Assembly: GCF_022288825.1 (NCBI RefSeq)
Contig: NZ_JAKOOW010000006.1
Location: 812 to 64,811 of the forward strand
Length of the DNA stretch: 64,000 nt
Direction: 5' to 3'
Source of the DNA: Kingella pumchi
GTDB taxonomy: Bacteria > Pseudomonadota > Gammaproteobacteria > Burkholderiales > Neisseriaceae
Shown: one piece after another, positions 16,352 to 26,300 of the stretch
Layout of the letters: each line of letters begins with the position of its first letter
Numbering within the stretch: the first letter of the stretch is position 1
Made by a program: the position numbers and the translations under genes
Notes under the pieces: model-generated
Seen by the model: the letters and a program-made list of their open reading frames with translations, nothing else
Database searches by the model: none
Told to the model about the DNA's origin: nothing

Positions 16352-17601
16352 GTTTTCGCTCCTTGCGCCCTTGCTTCGGGCTGCGCCTGCTTTCTGTCGC
16401 GCGGGTCGAGCACGTCGTCGTAGCCGCGCATGCTGCGGCGGGTTTCGTAATCGACGCGCAGCAGCATGGTAAAGGCCGCCATCATCACCAGCAGCGACGA
16501 GCCGCCGTAGGAAACCAGCGGCAGGGTCAGCCCTTTGTTGGGCAGCAGGCCGATGTTGACGCCGATATTGATAAAGCTCTGCGCCGCCACCCACACGCCG
16601 ATGCCGGTGGCGATAAAGGCGTTGAAATACATGTTTTGGTCGCGCGCCATTTTGCCGATGCTCAGCGCGCGCCACACAATCCACAGATAGGTGAAAATCA
16701 ACAGCGCCACCGTTATCAGCCCCAATTCTTCGCCGATTACCGCCAAGATGAAGTCGGTATGCGCTTCGGGCAGGAAGCCGCGTTTGAAAATCGCCTTGCC
16801 CAAACCCTTGCCGAACAGGCCGCCGCTTTCCATCGACAGCAGCGAACCGAGTCCCTGAAAGCCGGTGCCGTTAGCATCAATCCACGGCGTCAGCGCCACT
16901 TCGAAGCGGCGCAGGCGAAAATCGGTGGTGGCGATCACCAGCACCGCCAGCGAAACGCCGGCGCCCAGAATCAACAAAAACCAGCGCCACGGCAGGTTGG
17001 CGATAAACAGCAACGCCACCACAATCGCAAACACTACCAGCGCCGATCCCAAGTCGCGGGTAGCGTAAATCAGGCCGATGCCGACACCGGTGGGCAGCGC
17101 CACCCAGCTGACGCGCTTGAAGTCGTCGAGCACGTTGAGCTTGCGCTTCAGAAAGCTCGCCATATACATAATCGTTACCAGCTTAAACAGCTCGCTGGGC
17201 TGGATTTTGATAAAACCCAGCGACAGCCAGCGGCGGGCGCCGTTTACCGTTTCACCCAAAAAGGGGACGAAGCACATCAGCAGCAGCAGCAGCACCAAAA
17301 TGTATTTGGTCGAGCGCTGCCAAATCCACATCGGCACCTTCGCGATCAGCCAGACGCACAGCACCAGCCCGAACAGCACGAACTTGGCCTGCTTAAAAAG
17401 ATACACGGTGCGCTGGTCGAAATTGTGGGGATCGAGCTGCGATGCGGACGCGGAGAACACCATCACCAGCCCCAGCCCCAGCAGGCCGAGCAGCACCCAC
17501 AGCAGGGTTTGGTCGTAAACGTCGCCGTTTTTCTGCAGGTTGCGGTTGAACAGGTTGGACTCGTCGGAGCAGTAGTGGAAAAAGCGGGTAATCGGATTCA
17601 T
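16348..17601 (-). CDS. ftsW: SEDS peptidoglycan glycosyltransferase FtsW
   Basis: FtsW polymerises septal peptidoglycan from lipid II together with its partner penicillin-binding protein. The 417-residue product has about ten membrane spans and SEDS signatures such as VNGARRWLSLGFIKIQPSE and EELGLI, with a late NIGLLPNKGLTLPLVSYGGS. I chose the start at MNPITRFFHYCSDESN (17601); the longer frame upstream crosses the DUS. It overlaps murG by four bases and follows murD by 41 bases. Confidence 0.95.
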   Translation of the reverse strand: MNPITRFFHYCSDESNLFNRNLQKNGDVYDQTLLWVLLGLLGLGLVMVFSASASQLDPHNFDQRTVYLFKQAKFVLFGLVLCVWLIAKVPMWIWQRSTKYILVLLLLLMCFVPFLGETVNGARRWLSLGFIKIQPSELFKLVTIMYMASFLKRKLNVLDDFKRVSWVALPTGVGIGLIYATRDLGSALVVFAIVVALLFIANLPWRWFLLILGAGVSLAVLVIATTDFRLRRFEVALTPWIDANGTGFQGLGSLLSMESGGLFGKGLGKAIFKRGFLPEAHTDFILAVIGEELGLITVALLIFTYLWIVWRALSIGKMARDQNMYFNAFIATGIGVWVAAQSFINIGVNIGLLPNKGLTLPLVSYGGSSLLVMMAAFTMLLRVDYETRRSMRGYDDVLDPRDRKQAQPEARAQGAKT

Positions 17602-17642
17602 AAAGGGCCAATACGGGGCGGGCGAAACGCTTTCAGGCTGCC

Positions 17643-18980
17643 TCAAAGGGCGGCAACGGCGGCGGCAAATACTTCCGAGCGGTGGGCATAACCGCGGAAC
17701 ATATCCAGACTGGCGCAGGCCGGACTCAGCAAAACGGCATCGCCGCTGCGGGCTGCGGCATAGGCGCGACGCACCGCTTCGGGCAGATCGGCGCAAAATT
17801 CGCCGGTGATGCCGGCGGCGGCCAGATCGGCGGCGATTTTCGGCGCGTCGATGCCGATCAGAAACACCGCGCGCGCCTTGTCTTTAAGGACAGCCGCCAG
17901 CGGCGCAAAGTCCTGCCCCTTGCCCTGGCCGCCGGCGATCAGCACCAGCGGCCGGTTCAGGCCGGCCACCGCAGCGGCGGTGGCGCCGACATTGGTGCCT
18001 TTGCTGTCGTCGATAAAATCAATGCCGTTTTTCTCGGCGATTTTTTCCACGCGGTGCGGCAGGCCTTTGAAACTGGCAACATGGCGCAGCAGTTCGGCGC
18101 GTTCGATGCCGATGGCTTCGCACAGCGCCAGCGCTGCCAGCACGTTGGCCAGATTGTGCTGCCCCTGCAGCGGCACTTGCGACTGCGCCAGCAAGGTGTC
18201 GCCGCCGGCTTTCAGGCTGCCTGCAGACTCGTCAAACCAATAATTTTCAGGCTGCTTCAGCGAAAACCATGCGACGGTGCGGCCGCTGCGGCGCATGGCG
18301 CGGCAGAATACATCGTCGCCATTGAGCACCTGCACGCCGCTGCCGCGGAAGATGCGGTCTTTAGCGTGGGCGTAGTCGAGCAGATCGTCGTAGCGCTCGA
18401 GATGGTCTTCGGAAATATTCAGCACCGTGGCGGCGGCGGCATTCAGGCTGCTGGTGGTTTCGAGCTGGAAGCTGGAGAGTTCGAGTACCCACACATCGGC
18501 TTTTTTGCCGCCGCGCGCCATTTCGGCCTCCAGCACCGGCAGACCGATGTTGCCGGCCACCACGGTATCCAGCCCGCTTTCGCGGCACAGGTGGCCGACC
18601 AGGCTGGTTACCGTGGTTTTGCCGTTGCTGCCGGTGATGGCGATCACCGGATCGCCGCGCTTCGCAAGAATCTGCGCCAGAATTTCAACATCGCCGAGCA
18701 CGCGGCCGCCGCGCGCTTCAAAAGCGGCGATTTCAGGCTGCCGGCGGCTGATGCCGGGGCTGAGCGCCAGCGTGTCGAAACCCTTGTCCAGCGCGTCTTT
18801 CAGGCTGCCTGAAAAGCAGTCCAGATTCGGAAAACGCTCTTGGAGCGCGCTGCGGCGCTCGGGCGGCAGGTTTTCGTCGTAGGCGGCAACGGCGGCGCCG
18901 GCTTCGCGCATATAGGCGATCATCGAAACGCCGCTGCCGCCGATGCCGGCGACCAGAATGTGTCGGTTTTGCCAGTTCAT
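17643..18980 (-). CDS. murD: UDP-N-acetylmuramoyl-L-alanine--D-glutamate ligase
   Basis: MurD adds D-glutamate to UDP-MurNAc-L-Ala in the cytoplasm, using ATP. The 445-residue protein has the P-loop GSNGKTT at 117-123, NISEDHLERYD, and YAHAKDRIF with the likely carbamylated lysine. The C-terminal domain contains DDSKGTNVGAT and HRSEVF. Several in-frame uptake sequences give RRQPE, LKQPEN and GSLK, apparently tolerated in loops. It lies between the 288-residue unknown gene and ftsW. Confidence 0.95.
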   Translation of the reverse strand: MNWQNRHILVAGIGGSGVSMIAYMREAGAAVAAYDENLPPERRSALQERFPNLDCFSGSLKDALDKGFDTLALSPGISRRQPEIAAFEARGGRVLGDVEILAQILAKRGDPVIAITGSNGKTTVTSLVGHLCRESGLDTVVAGNIGLPVLEAEMARGGKKADVWVLELSSFQLETTSSLNAAAATVLNISEDHLERYDDLLDYAHAKDRIFRGSGVQVLNGDDVFCRAMRRSGRTVAWFSLKQPENYWFDESAGSLKAGGDTLLAQSQVPLQGQHNLANVLAALALCEAIGIERAELLRHVASFKGLPHRVEKIAEKNGIDFIDDSKGTNVGATAAAVAGLNRPLVLIAGGQGKGQDFAPLAAVLKDKARAVFLIGIDAPKIAADLAAAGITGEFCADLPEAVRRAYAAARSGDAVLLSPACASLDMFRGYAHRSEVFAAAVAAL

Positions 18981-19036
18981 GCTGTTGGTTTTAATCCGTG
19001 TTGGTATTTGCTTTCAGGCTGCCTGAAAAAGCCGGG

Positions 19037-19903
19037 CTATTTGCGCCCTTCCTGCACTTCTACCGAAATCACGCCCGGCTCGTCGGGCAGGCGGGAAACG
19101 GCTTCGTCGTCGTCCAAATCGATGCGGGTGCCGGCGCGCTGCACGCGGCGGCCGCTGCTCTCGGCCGGCTCGGCCGGCGGCGGGGCTTTCGGCGCGGGCA
19201 TGTCGATGCGCGGTTCGCTGTCGATTATGCGCTCCGGCCGCCGCGCTTCGCCATTGTCGGGACGTGGTGCGGGAATTTCGGCGGGCGTATCCCATTCGTT
19301 GGCGGTTTGGCTCAGGGAAACCGCGGCGCCGGTTTGCGGGTAGTCGATGTCCTGATAGCTGCCGTCGCCCACCGCGACAATCTGCGCCGTCATCCGCCTT
19401 GATGCGGCCTGGCGCACGGCGTCGCGGTACCATTTTTCATCATCCAGCGGCACGGCGATTACGGTTTCGGCGCCGGGCGCGAGCAGGCTGGACAGTTTCA
19501 CCGGAATGCCGACGGCTTTGGCATCGGCCTTGCCGTCGAGATACAGCGTCAGGCTCACATACACCGACGATACGGCGAAACTGCCGCTGTTGCGCAGTGA
19601 CAGCAGCACGCGCGGGCGGCCGTTGCGGTAGGAGAACTCGCCCGCTTCGATGGCGACGTCCTGCCCGCTGCTGACGCTCTCGGCCGAAGACCCGTAGTTG
19701 ATGCCCGAAGCCGATGCGGGCGCGAAGCTGTCGCTCGAGCGCATCTGCGACGCCGCCGACGCGCCCTGCCCGGCCTGCAGGCCTTCGGCGCTTTTGCCGG
19801 CGGCGTCGATAAACTTCCAGCCCCAATAGCCGAAGGCGCCGAACAGCGCCATGCCAATCATCCAAATCGCGGTTTGAATCTTATTTTCCGAAGAAGAAGA
19901 CAT
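19037..19903 (-). CDS. Single-span membrane protein in the dcw block, unknown function
   Basis: I do not recognise a function for this 288-residue protein. It has one membrane span near the N-terminus (about 10-27, TAIWMIGMALFGAFGYWGW). A central domain with beta-strand character follows (about 90-190; RPRVLLSLRNSGSFAVSSVY). The C-terminal tail is rich in proline and charge. Neisserial dcw clusters contain extra genes (dca genes) among the mur genes and this may be one; that match is unverified. I chose ATG 19903 because the earlier ATG lies before an uptake sequence. A role near the division septum is only inferred from context. Confidence 0.6.
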   Translation of the reverse strand: MSSSSENKIQTAIWMIGMALFGAFGYWGWKFIDAAGKSAEGLQAGQGASAASQMRSSDSFAPASASGINYGSSAESVSSGQDVAIEAGEFSYRNGRPRVLLSLRNSGSFAVSSVYVSLTLYLDGKADAKAVGIPVKLSSLLAPGAETVIAVPLDDEKWYRDAVRQAASRRMTAQIVAVGDGSYQDIDYPQTGAAVSLSQTANEWDTPAEIPAPRPDNGEARRPERIIDSEPRIDMPAPKAPPPAEPAESSGRRVQRAGTRIDLDDDEAVSRLPDEPGVISVEVQEGRK

Positions 19904-19931
19904 TTGTGCGTCCTTGTTTTCAGGCTGCATC

Positions 19932-20240
19932 TCAAGACTGCGCCGCAGCAATCAGCTTCAGGGCAATCAGCAGCGGCAGTAGCGCGCCGCCGATATACAC
20001 CAGCAGCCATACCATCAGGCTGTCGACAAAATAGCGCAGCAGGCCGAAATACGCCCAGGCATAAAGAAAAACCAGCACCGCGCTGATCAGCAGGGCAAGC
20101 AGATTGGCATTGCCGCCGAACAGCTGGCCGCCGAGAACAAACAGCGTATAGGCCAGCGCCCACTGCCAGGCGCGCGACGTTTCTTCGTATACATGCTCCT
20201 GCAGTTTGCCGAACACCAGCAGCATCAAAGCATCCAACAT
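19932..20240 (-). CDS. Small integral membrane protein in the dcw block
   Basis: The 102-residue protein is mostly hydrophobic, with about three membrane spans from residue 25 to the end and an N-terminal amphipathic part (LMLLVFGKLQEHVYEETSRA). The function is unknown. The start at 20240 has GGAG seven bases upstream; a longer frame begins at 20261. It lies between mraY and the 288-residue membrane protein, both co-directional, and so is probably co-transcribed. Confidence 0.6.
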   Translation of the reverse strand: MLDALMLLVFGKLQEHVYEETSRAWQWALAYTLFVLGGQLFGGNANLLALLISAVLVFLYAWAYFGLLRYFVDSLMVWLLVYIGGALLPLLIALKLIAAAQS

Positions 20241-20263
20241 AGCGTTTCTCCTTATGTTCAACC

Positions 20264-20292
20264 AAGCAGCCTGAAACGGGTTTTCAGGCTGC
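20264..20292 (-). terminator. DUS-pair hairpin at the mraY stop codon
   Basis: Inverted GCAGCCTGAAA copies abut the mraY stop codon (20293-20295). The next gene starts only 24 bases further on, so this may attenuate rather than end the transcript. Confidence 0.45.
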
Positions 20293-21375
20293 CTAACGGA
20301 TTTTCAGCGTACTCAGACCGACCAGCACCAGCACGATGGTGATAATCCAAAAGCGCACCACCACCTGCGTTTCCTTCCAGCCCTTTTGCTCGAAGTGGTG
20401 GTGGATGGGCGCCATCAGGAAGATACGTTTTTTGGTTTTCTTGTACCAGCCCACCTGCAGCATCACCGACAAGGCTTCCGCCACAAACAGGCCGCCCATG
20501 ATGACCAATACAAATTCTTGGCGCACGATTACCGCTACGGTACCCAGCGCCGCGCCCAGCGCCAGCGCGCCGACATCGCCCATAAACACCTGCGCCGGCG
20601 CGGCATTGAACCACAAAAAGCCAAGGCAGGCGCCGCACATTGCCGCGCAGAACACCACCACTTCGTTGGCGCCCGGCACGAAAGGCAGCTGCAGATATCC
20701 GGCAAACTTAACGTGGCCGGTAACGTAGGCAAACACCGCCAGCCCGCCGGCCACCAGCACCACCGGAAACGCCGCCAGCCCGTCCAGGCCGTCGGTCAGA
20801 TTCACCGCATTGGACGTGCCGACAATGGTGAAATACGCCAGCACCACAAAGCCGACCACGCCCAAAGGCAGCGCCACCTGCTTGAAAAAAGGCACGATCA
20901 GGATATTGGTCGCCCCCGAGCGGGCAACATAAAACAGCAGCGCGCCGGCGGCCAGCGCCACCACCGTCTGCCACACCATTTTGAATTTCGCCGACACGCC
21001 GTTGGGGTCCTTATAAACCACCTTGCGCCAGTCGTCGTAAAAACCCAGCGCACCCGTGCCCAGCAGCACCCCGATCAGAATCCACAGATAAGGATTGGAC
21101 GGATTGCCCCACAGCAGCGTGGCAAACGTAATCGACAGCAGAATCAGCACCCCGCCCATCGTCGGCGTGCCGGCTTTGACCAGATGCGTCTGCGGGCCGT
21201 CGCTGCGGATGGCCTGCCCAGCCTTCAGCGCCGTCAGCTTGCGGATCGTCCACGGCCCGAGCATCAGGCTGAACGCCAGCGCCGTCAGCGCCGCCATCAC
21301 CGCGCGGAAGGTGGTGTAGTGGAAAACATTCAGCACCGAGAACCAGTTGCTGAACTTGGCCAGCCATAACAGCAT
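20293..21375 (-). CDS. mraY: Phospho-N-acetylmuramoyl-pentapeptide transferase
   Basis: MraY moves phospho-MurNAc-pentapeptide from UDP to undecaprenyl phosphate, making lipid I. The 360-residue protein has about ten membrane spans. The family motifs are GTPTMGG, GFYDDWRK, SNAVNLTDGLDGLA and MAPIHHHFEQKG. I chose the start at MLLWLAKFSNWF (21375), the usual N-terminus; a longer frame to 21594 crosses the intergenic DUS. It is the first gene of this dcw block here; murE, murF and ftsI are not upstream. Confidence 0.96.
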   Translation of the reverse strand: MLLWLAKFSNWFSVLNVFHYTTFRAVMAALTALAFSLMLGPWTIRKLTALKAGQAIRSDGPQTHLVKAGTPTMGGVLILLSITFATLLWGNPSNPYLWILIGVLLGTGALGFYDDWRKVVYKDPNGVSAKFKMVWQTVVALAAGALLFYVARSGATNILIVPFFKQVALPLGVVGFVVLAYFTIVGTSNAVNLTDGLDGLAAFPVVLVAGGLAVFAYVTGHVKFAGYLQLPFVPGANEVVVFCAAMCGACLGFLWFNAAPAQVFMGDVGALALGAALGTVAVIVRQEFVLVIMGGLFVAEALSVMLQVGWYKKTKKRIFLMAPIHHHFEQKGWKETQVVVRFWIITIVLVLVGLSTLKIR

Positions 21376-21703
21376 AAAAAATCCTTGTATTTTGTGGTAT
21401 TGCGGCAGCCTGAAAACCCGTATCGGCGCCGTCCGCCTGCGCCAAACGGCCGCCGATACAGGCGGCGGCACGGCCAGAAAACGGGCGGACAGCTTCAGGC
21501 TGCCTGCGGCTTGTGTGCGGGCACCCGCAGACCGAAACGGCACCAGCGGACGCAAAGGGCGGATTTTAGCAAAACCCGCCGCACAATACGCCATAGGCCG
21601 ACAATTTTCTCGGTAAATTTACGCGGGCTTACGCAAAACAGCCTTTCAGGCAGCCTGAAACGCCATCCCGCCGCATACCTTGCTCCCTTCCCCTACGCCC
21701 CAA

Positions 21704-21775
21704 TAGGTAGGTTGGGTTGCCAAACCCAACATTTTCCGATGCCAAAGATATGTTGGATCGCGACCCAAGCTACAA
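21704..21775. repeat. Dispersed 70-base repeat, copy 1
   Basis: The unit contains the palindromes TTGGGTTGCCAAACCCAA and TCGCGA and ends GACCCAAGCTACAA. A second copy lies at 55491-55561 with about ten differences by eye, and shorter relatives occur near 10798 and 59570. It looks like a small non-coding mobile repeat. Confidence 0.65.
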
Positions 21776-21784
21776 CTGAAAACC

Positions 21785-21827
21785 AAAGGCAGCCTGAAAA
21801 CCAAAAAACCGGTTTTCAGGCTGCCTT
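21785..21827 (-). terminator. DUS-pair terminator of mtrCDE
   Basis: Inverted AGGCAGCCTGAA copies lie 15 bases after the stop codon of the outer-membrane gene. Confidence 0.65.
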
Positions 21828-21841
21828 GTCGGGGTGGGTGT

Positions 21842-23323
21842 TTACTGCTGCTGCGGGGCGCTGGCACTGCTGCCGTTCTCGGCGGCGCGGGCGTCGCCGA
21901 CTGCTTTGAGCTGGGCGCGCACCTGTTCGTCGTCCTGGGTGTAGCGCTTGAGACCGCCGCCGAGCACTTTGTAGAGATCGGCAAGGTTCTCGGCCATATT
22001 CAGGCGGGTGGACAGCAGGGTGCTGTCGGCCGAATAGCTGCCGCGCTGAGCGTCGAGCAGGTTGAGCGAGCTGGAAACGCCGTGTTTGTAACGCAGGCGG
22101 ATCAGGCGCAGGCGTTCGGCTTGGGCTTTGGCCTGGGCGCTGTTGGCCTGGTACTGGCTGTTGAGCGCGGCGCGCGCCACTAGGGCGTCGGCAACGTCGC
22201 GGAAGGCGCTGCGCACGGCGGCTTCGTAGGCGACGACGGTTTTTTCTTGGGCGACTTTGGCGGCATCGAGATTGGCCTTGGTTTTGCCCCAGTTGAAAAT
22301 CGGTACGCTGATTACGCCGCCGATCGACCAGTTGCGGCTGCCGGATTCAAACAGATTGCTCAGTTCGCTGCTGCTGAAGCCGGCGTTGCCGGTGAGACCG
22401 ATGGTGGGGAAGAAAGCGGCGCGGGCGGCACCGATATTGGCGTTGGCCTGACGCAGGTTGTGCTCGGCGGCGCGGATGTCGGGGCGGTTGAGCAGCACTT
22501 CGGAGCTTAGGCCGGCGGGCAGGTTGCGGATATTGAACTGCTGTGCCAGCGGCAGGGCGCGGGGCAGATCGTCGGGCAGTTTCTGCGCGATCAGAAGCTC
22601 GAGGGCGTTGCGTGCCTGCTCGCGGGCGCGGACGGCGGCGGCGTAGGAGGCTTTGGCGTTTTCAATCACGGTTTCCTGCTCGCGCAGGTCGATGGCGGAA
22701 ATCACGCCGGCTTTGTGGCGCAGCTTGGCCAGACGGTAGGTTTCCTGCTGGCTGTCGAGCACGTTTTGCGCCAGCTTCATGGCGTCTTCGGCGTAGATTT
22801 CGTTGAAGTGGGCTTTGGCGACGCTGGAAATCAGGCTCAGATGGGTGGCGTCGCGGGCGGCGGTGCTGGCGAAGTAGCTCTGCAGCGCGGCCTGGCTGGT
22901 ATTGCGCACCCTGCCCCACAGATCAAGCTCGAAGGAGGCGATGCCCAAACCGGCGCTGAAAGCGTTGCCGGCGCCATTGGCGTTGCCGCTGCGGGTGGCG
23001 CTGCCGTTGCCGTTCAAGCCGGGGAAGCGGTCGGCGCGGGCGATGGCGTACTGGGTGCGCACCTGCTCGGCGTTCAGGCTGGCGGTGCGCAGGTCGGTAT
23101 TGTTTTTCAGGGCGATTTCGATCAGGCGGTGCAGGCGCGGATCGGCGAAGTAGTCCTGCCAGCCGACGGCGGCGGCGCGGACGCCGTTGTCGCGGGCGTC
23201 GTAGCGGAACTGCTCGGCGGGCAGATCGACTTTGGGCTGCTGGTATTTGGGCGCCAGATTGCACGCCGACAAAACGGCGGCGGTGCTGACGGCCAGCAGG
23301 ACGGGTTTGAATGTGGTTTTCAT
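21842..23323 (-). CDS. mtrE: Outer-membrane efflux channel (MtrE/OprM type)
   Basis: This is the TolC-like outer-membrane channel of an RND pump. The 493-residue precursor is a lipoprotein: the signal ends LSAC, with the modified cysteine at about residue 21. Two repeated helical and beta-barrel halves follow (NNTDLRTASLNAEQVRTQYA and LRQANANIGAARAAFFPTIG), as in the OprM family. It is the third gene of mtrC-mtrD-mtrE, 50 bases after mtrD. That gap holds a uptake-sequence cluster. Confidence 0.9.
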   Translation of the reverse strand: MKTTFKPVLLAVSTAAVLSACNLAPKYQQPKVDLPAEQFRYDARDNGVRAAAVGWQDYFADPRLHRLIEIALKNNTDLRTASLNAEQVRTQYAIARADRFPGLNGNGSATRSGNANGAGNAFSAGLGIASFELDLWGRVRNTSQAALQSYFASTAARDATHLSLISSVAKAHFNEIYAEDAMKLAQNVLDSQQETYRLAKLRHKAGVISAIDLREQETVIENAKASYAAAVRAREQARNALELLIAQKLPDDLPRALPLAQQFNIRNLPAGLSSEVLLNRPDIRAAEHNLRQANANIGAARAAFFPTIGLTGNAGFSSSELSNLFESGSRNWSIGGVISVPIFNWGKTKANLDAAKVAQEKTVVAYEAAVRSAFRDVADALVARAALNSQYQANSAQAKAQAERLRLIRLRYKHGVSSSLNLLDAQRGSYSADSTLLSTRLNMAENLADLYKVLGGGLKRYTQDDEQVRAQLKAVGDARAAENGSSASAPQQQ

Positions 23324-23373
23324 GGTTGTCCTTTCTCTTTCAGGCTGCCTGGTTTCAGGCAGCCTGAAAAGGT

Positions 23374-26300
23374 TTAAGGGTTGTGGCTGTCGGAATCTTG
23401 GTGGCTTTCGCTGTGCAGGTGGGCATTGGCGGCGGCCACTTCCAGCTCGTGCTTGGTCGGCTTAAACAGGCCGCGCACCACGGCGTAGAACACCGGCACC
23501 AGGAATACCGACAACAGGGTGCCGATGGTCATACCCCAGAATACGGTGGTACCGATGGCGCTCTGGCTGCCGGAGCTGGCGCCAGAAGCGAAGTATAGCG
23601 GCACCACGCCCAAAATAAAGGCAAACGAAGTCATCAGAATCGGACGGAAGCGCAGGTGCGCCGCTTCGAGTGCCGCGGCCAGCGCGCTTTTGCCTTCGGC
23701 CTGCAGGTCTTTGGCAAACTCGATAATCAGAATGGCGTTTTTGGCGCTCAGACCCATCACGGTAATCATGCCGACGGTGAAATAGATGTCGTTGGCAAAG
23801 GCCACCGGTATGCCGACGCTGTTGTTGAACAGGTTGCGGCTGGCAACGCCAAACACGACGCCGAACAGACCCAGCGGGGCAACCAGCAGCACGGCAAAGG
23901 GAATCGACCAGCTTTCATACAGCGCGGCCAGCACCAAGAATACCGACAGCGCGGCAAAGCCGTAGAGCATCAGCTTTTGCGACGAGCCTTTGGCTTCTTC
24001 GCGCGACTGGCCCTGCCATTCGACGCTGTAGCCGCCACCCAGGTCTTTGACCATTTTCTCGATTTCGGCCATCGCCTGGCCGGTGGAGCCGTTGCCGACC
24101 TGGGTGCTCATCTGCACGGCGGGATAGCCGTTAAAGCGCAGGCTCTGCTCGACGCCCGGCACCCATTTGGCTTTGACAAAGGACGACAGGGGAACGGCCT
24201 GGCCGCTGCCGTTGGGCACGGTAAGCTGGAGCACGTCTTCTTCCTGCATACGGGCGGATGCTTCGGCCTGAACCATCACTTTCTGCAGGCGGCCGTTGTT
24301 GGGGAAGTCGTTGACATAGCTGCCGCCCAGGGCTGCGGCAAGGGTGGCGCGCACACTGGTCATGCTGATGCCCTGCGCCGCCATCGCTTTGCGGTCGATT
24401 TCCAGCTCGAGCTGCGGCGAGTCGGGCAGGCCGTTGTTGCGCGGGCCGGAGAACATTGGGTTCTGGCTCATTTTCGCCAGCAGTTCGTTACTCTTGGCCA
24501 TCAGTTCGGCGTGACCGCTGTTGTTGCGATCCTGCAGGTAGAACTCGATGCCGCCGTTACCCAGCTCGCGGATGGCGGGCGGGTTGACTGCCAGCGCGAA
24601 GCCGTCTTTGACGGCGCCGCTGGTCATCAGTTCGCCCATCAGCATTTGGGCAACGATGCTGGCCGAATGGATCAGGCCGGGGCGCTCGTCCCAGTCTTTG
24701 AGCGATACAAAGCCGATGGCCATGTTCTGGCCGCTGCCTGAAAAGCTGAAACCGGATACCGTGATGATGCTCTCTACTTCTTCTTTGGCCATCACCACTT
24801 TTTCCACCGCTTCGATGGTTTTGTCGGTACGCGCTTTGGAGGCGCCGGCCGGCAGCTGCACGCTGACCATAAAGTTGCCGGAGTCTTCAACCGGCAGGAA
24901 AGATTCGGGCAGGCGGGCATACATCCACACCGCACCGGCACCGACGGCCAGCCAGATCACCATCGAGGCGGCAGAATTGCGCAGGGTTTTGGCGACAACG
25001 CCTTCATAGCGTTTGTTGCCGGCGTCAAACATGCGGTTGAACCAGCCGAAGAAGCCGCGTTTTTCCAAATGATGCCCTTTTTCCACCGGCTTGAGCATGG
25101 TGGCGCACAGGGCGGGGGTCAGCGTCAGCGCCAAAAAGGCGGAGAAGGCGATTGCCAGAATCATGGTAACGGCAAACTGGCGGTAAATATTGCCCACCGC
25201 GCCTTCAAACTGGGTCAGCGGGATAAACACCGAAATCAGCACGGCAGTAATACCGATAACCGCACCGGTAATCTGGCTCATCGCCTTTTTGGTGGCCGGC
25301 AGCGGCGCCAGTCCTTCTTCCGACATAATCCTTTCGACGTTTTCCACCACCACGATGGCATCGTCCACCACAATACCGATCACCAGCACCATCGCGAACA
25401 TGGTCAGCACGTTGATCGACATGCCGAAATAGTAGATGCCGGCAAACGCGCCCAACAGCGAAATCGGCACCACAATCGCCGGAATCAGGGTATAGCGGAT
25501 GTTTTGCAGGAAGACAAACATCACGATAAACACCAGCACCATCGCTTCAACCAGCGTATGCACCACTTTCTCAATCGAAATATCGACGGCAATCGAAGTG
25601 TCGTAAGGCGCTTTCCACTGCATGTCGCCGGGGAAGAATTCCTTCAGCTTTTCCATCCGCGCTTTAACGGCGGCAGCGGTGGCGGTGGCGTTACCGCTGT
25701 TGGAGAGCATCACCGCAATGCCCACCGCCGGTTTGCCGTTCAGACGCATGGTAGTAGCGTAGCTTTCCGAGCCCAACTCGATGCGGGCGACGTCTTTCAG
25801 ATAGACGTTGCCGCCCTCGCTGTTGCTGCGCAGCATGATGTTGCCGAACTCTTCGGGCGTGCTGAGCTGGCCTTCAGCGGTAATGGTGGCGGTAAAGCCC
25901 TGCCCTTCCACTGCCGGCAGAGCGCCGAGCGAGCCGGCGGAAATCTGCGCGTTTTGCGCGTTGATCGCGGCGGAAACGTCGGTAAAGGACAGGTTGTAGC
26001 CTTTGAGTTTCTGCGGATCAACCCATATGCGCATCGCCCGTTGGGCGGCAAACATGCGCACCGCACCCACGCCTTCGACGCGCTGCAGCTCGGGGATGAT
26101 GTTGCGCTGGGCGTAGTCGGCCATATCGGCGACTTCCTGGGTTTGCGAGTCCAGCGACAGCACCATCAGGAAGTTGGAGCGCGATTTGGAAACCTTGACA
26201 CCATACTGCTGCACGGTGGCCGGCAGCGTGCTCAGCACTTCGGAGAGCTTGTTCTGCACTTCCTGCTGGGCAACGTCTTCGTCGGTTTTCGGCGTAAAGG

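Larger units (their letters stand above)
21376..21841. other. 466-base intergenic gap with repeats
   Basis: The gap lies between mraY and the efflux outer-membrane gene. It holds single and palindromic uptake sequences, a partial REP left end (about 21681-21700), the repeat at 21704-21775 and a DUS-pair terminator. No gene is visible. The mraY promoter must lie in its first 200 bases but I cannot pick it out. Confidence 0.5.

Noticed and set aside
16348..17796. Longer ftsW frame starting at 17796
   Set aside because: The extra 65 residues are Arg/Ser-rich and overlap the murD end and an uptake sequence. ATG 17601 gives the family N-terminus.
23656..24741. Long plus-strand frame opposite mtrD, and a 510-codon frame at 25069-26601
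   Set aside because: Antisense shadows of a fully conserved RND transporter. The products are rich in His and Gln with no domain, and no promoter or Shine-Dalgarno precedes them.
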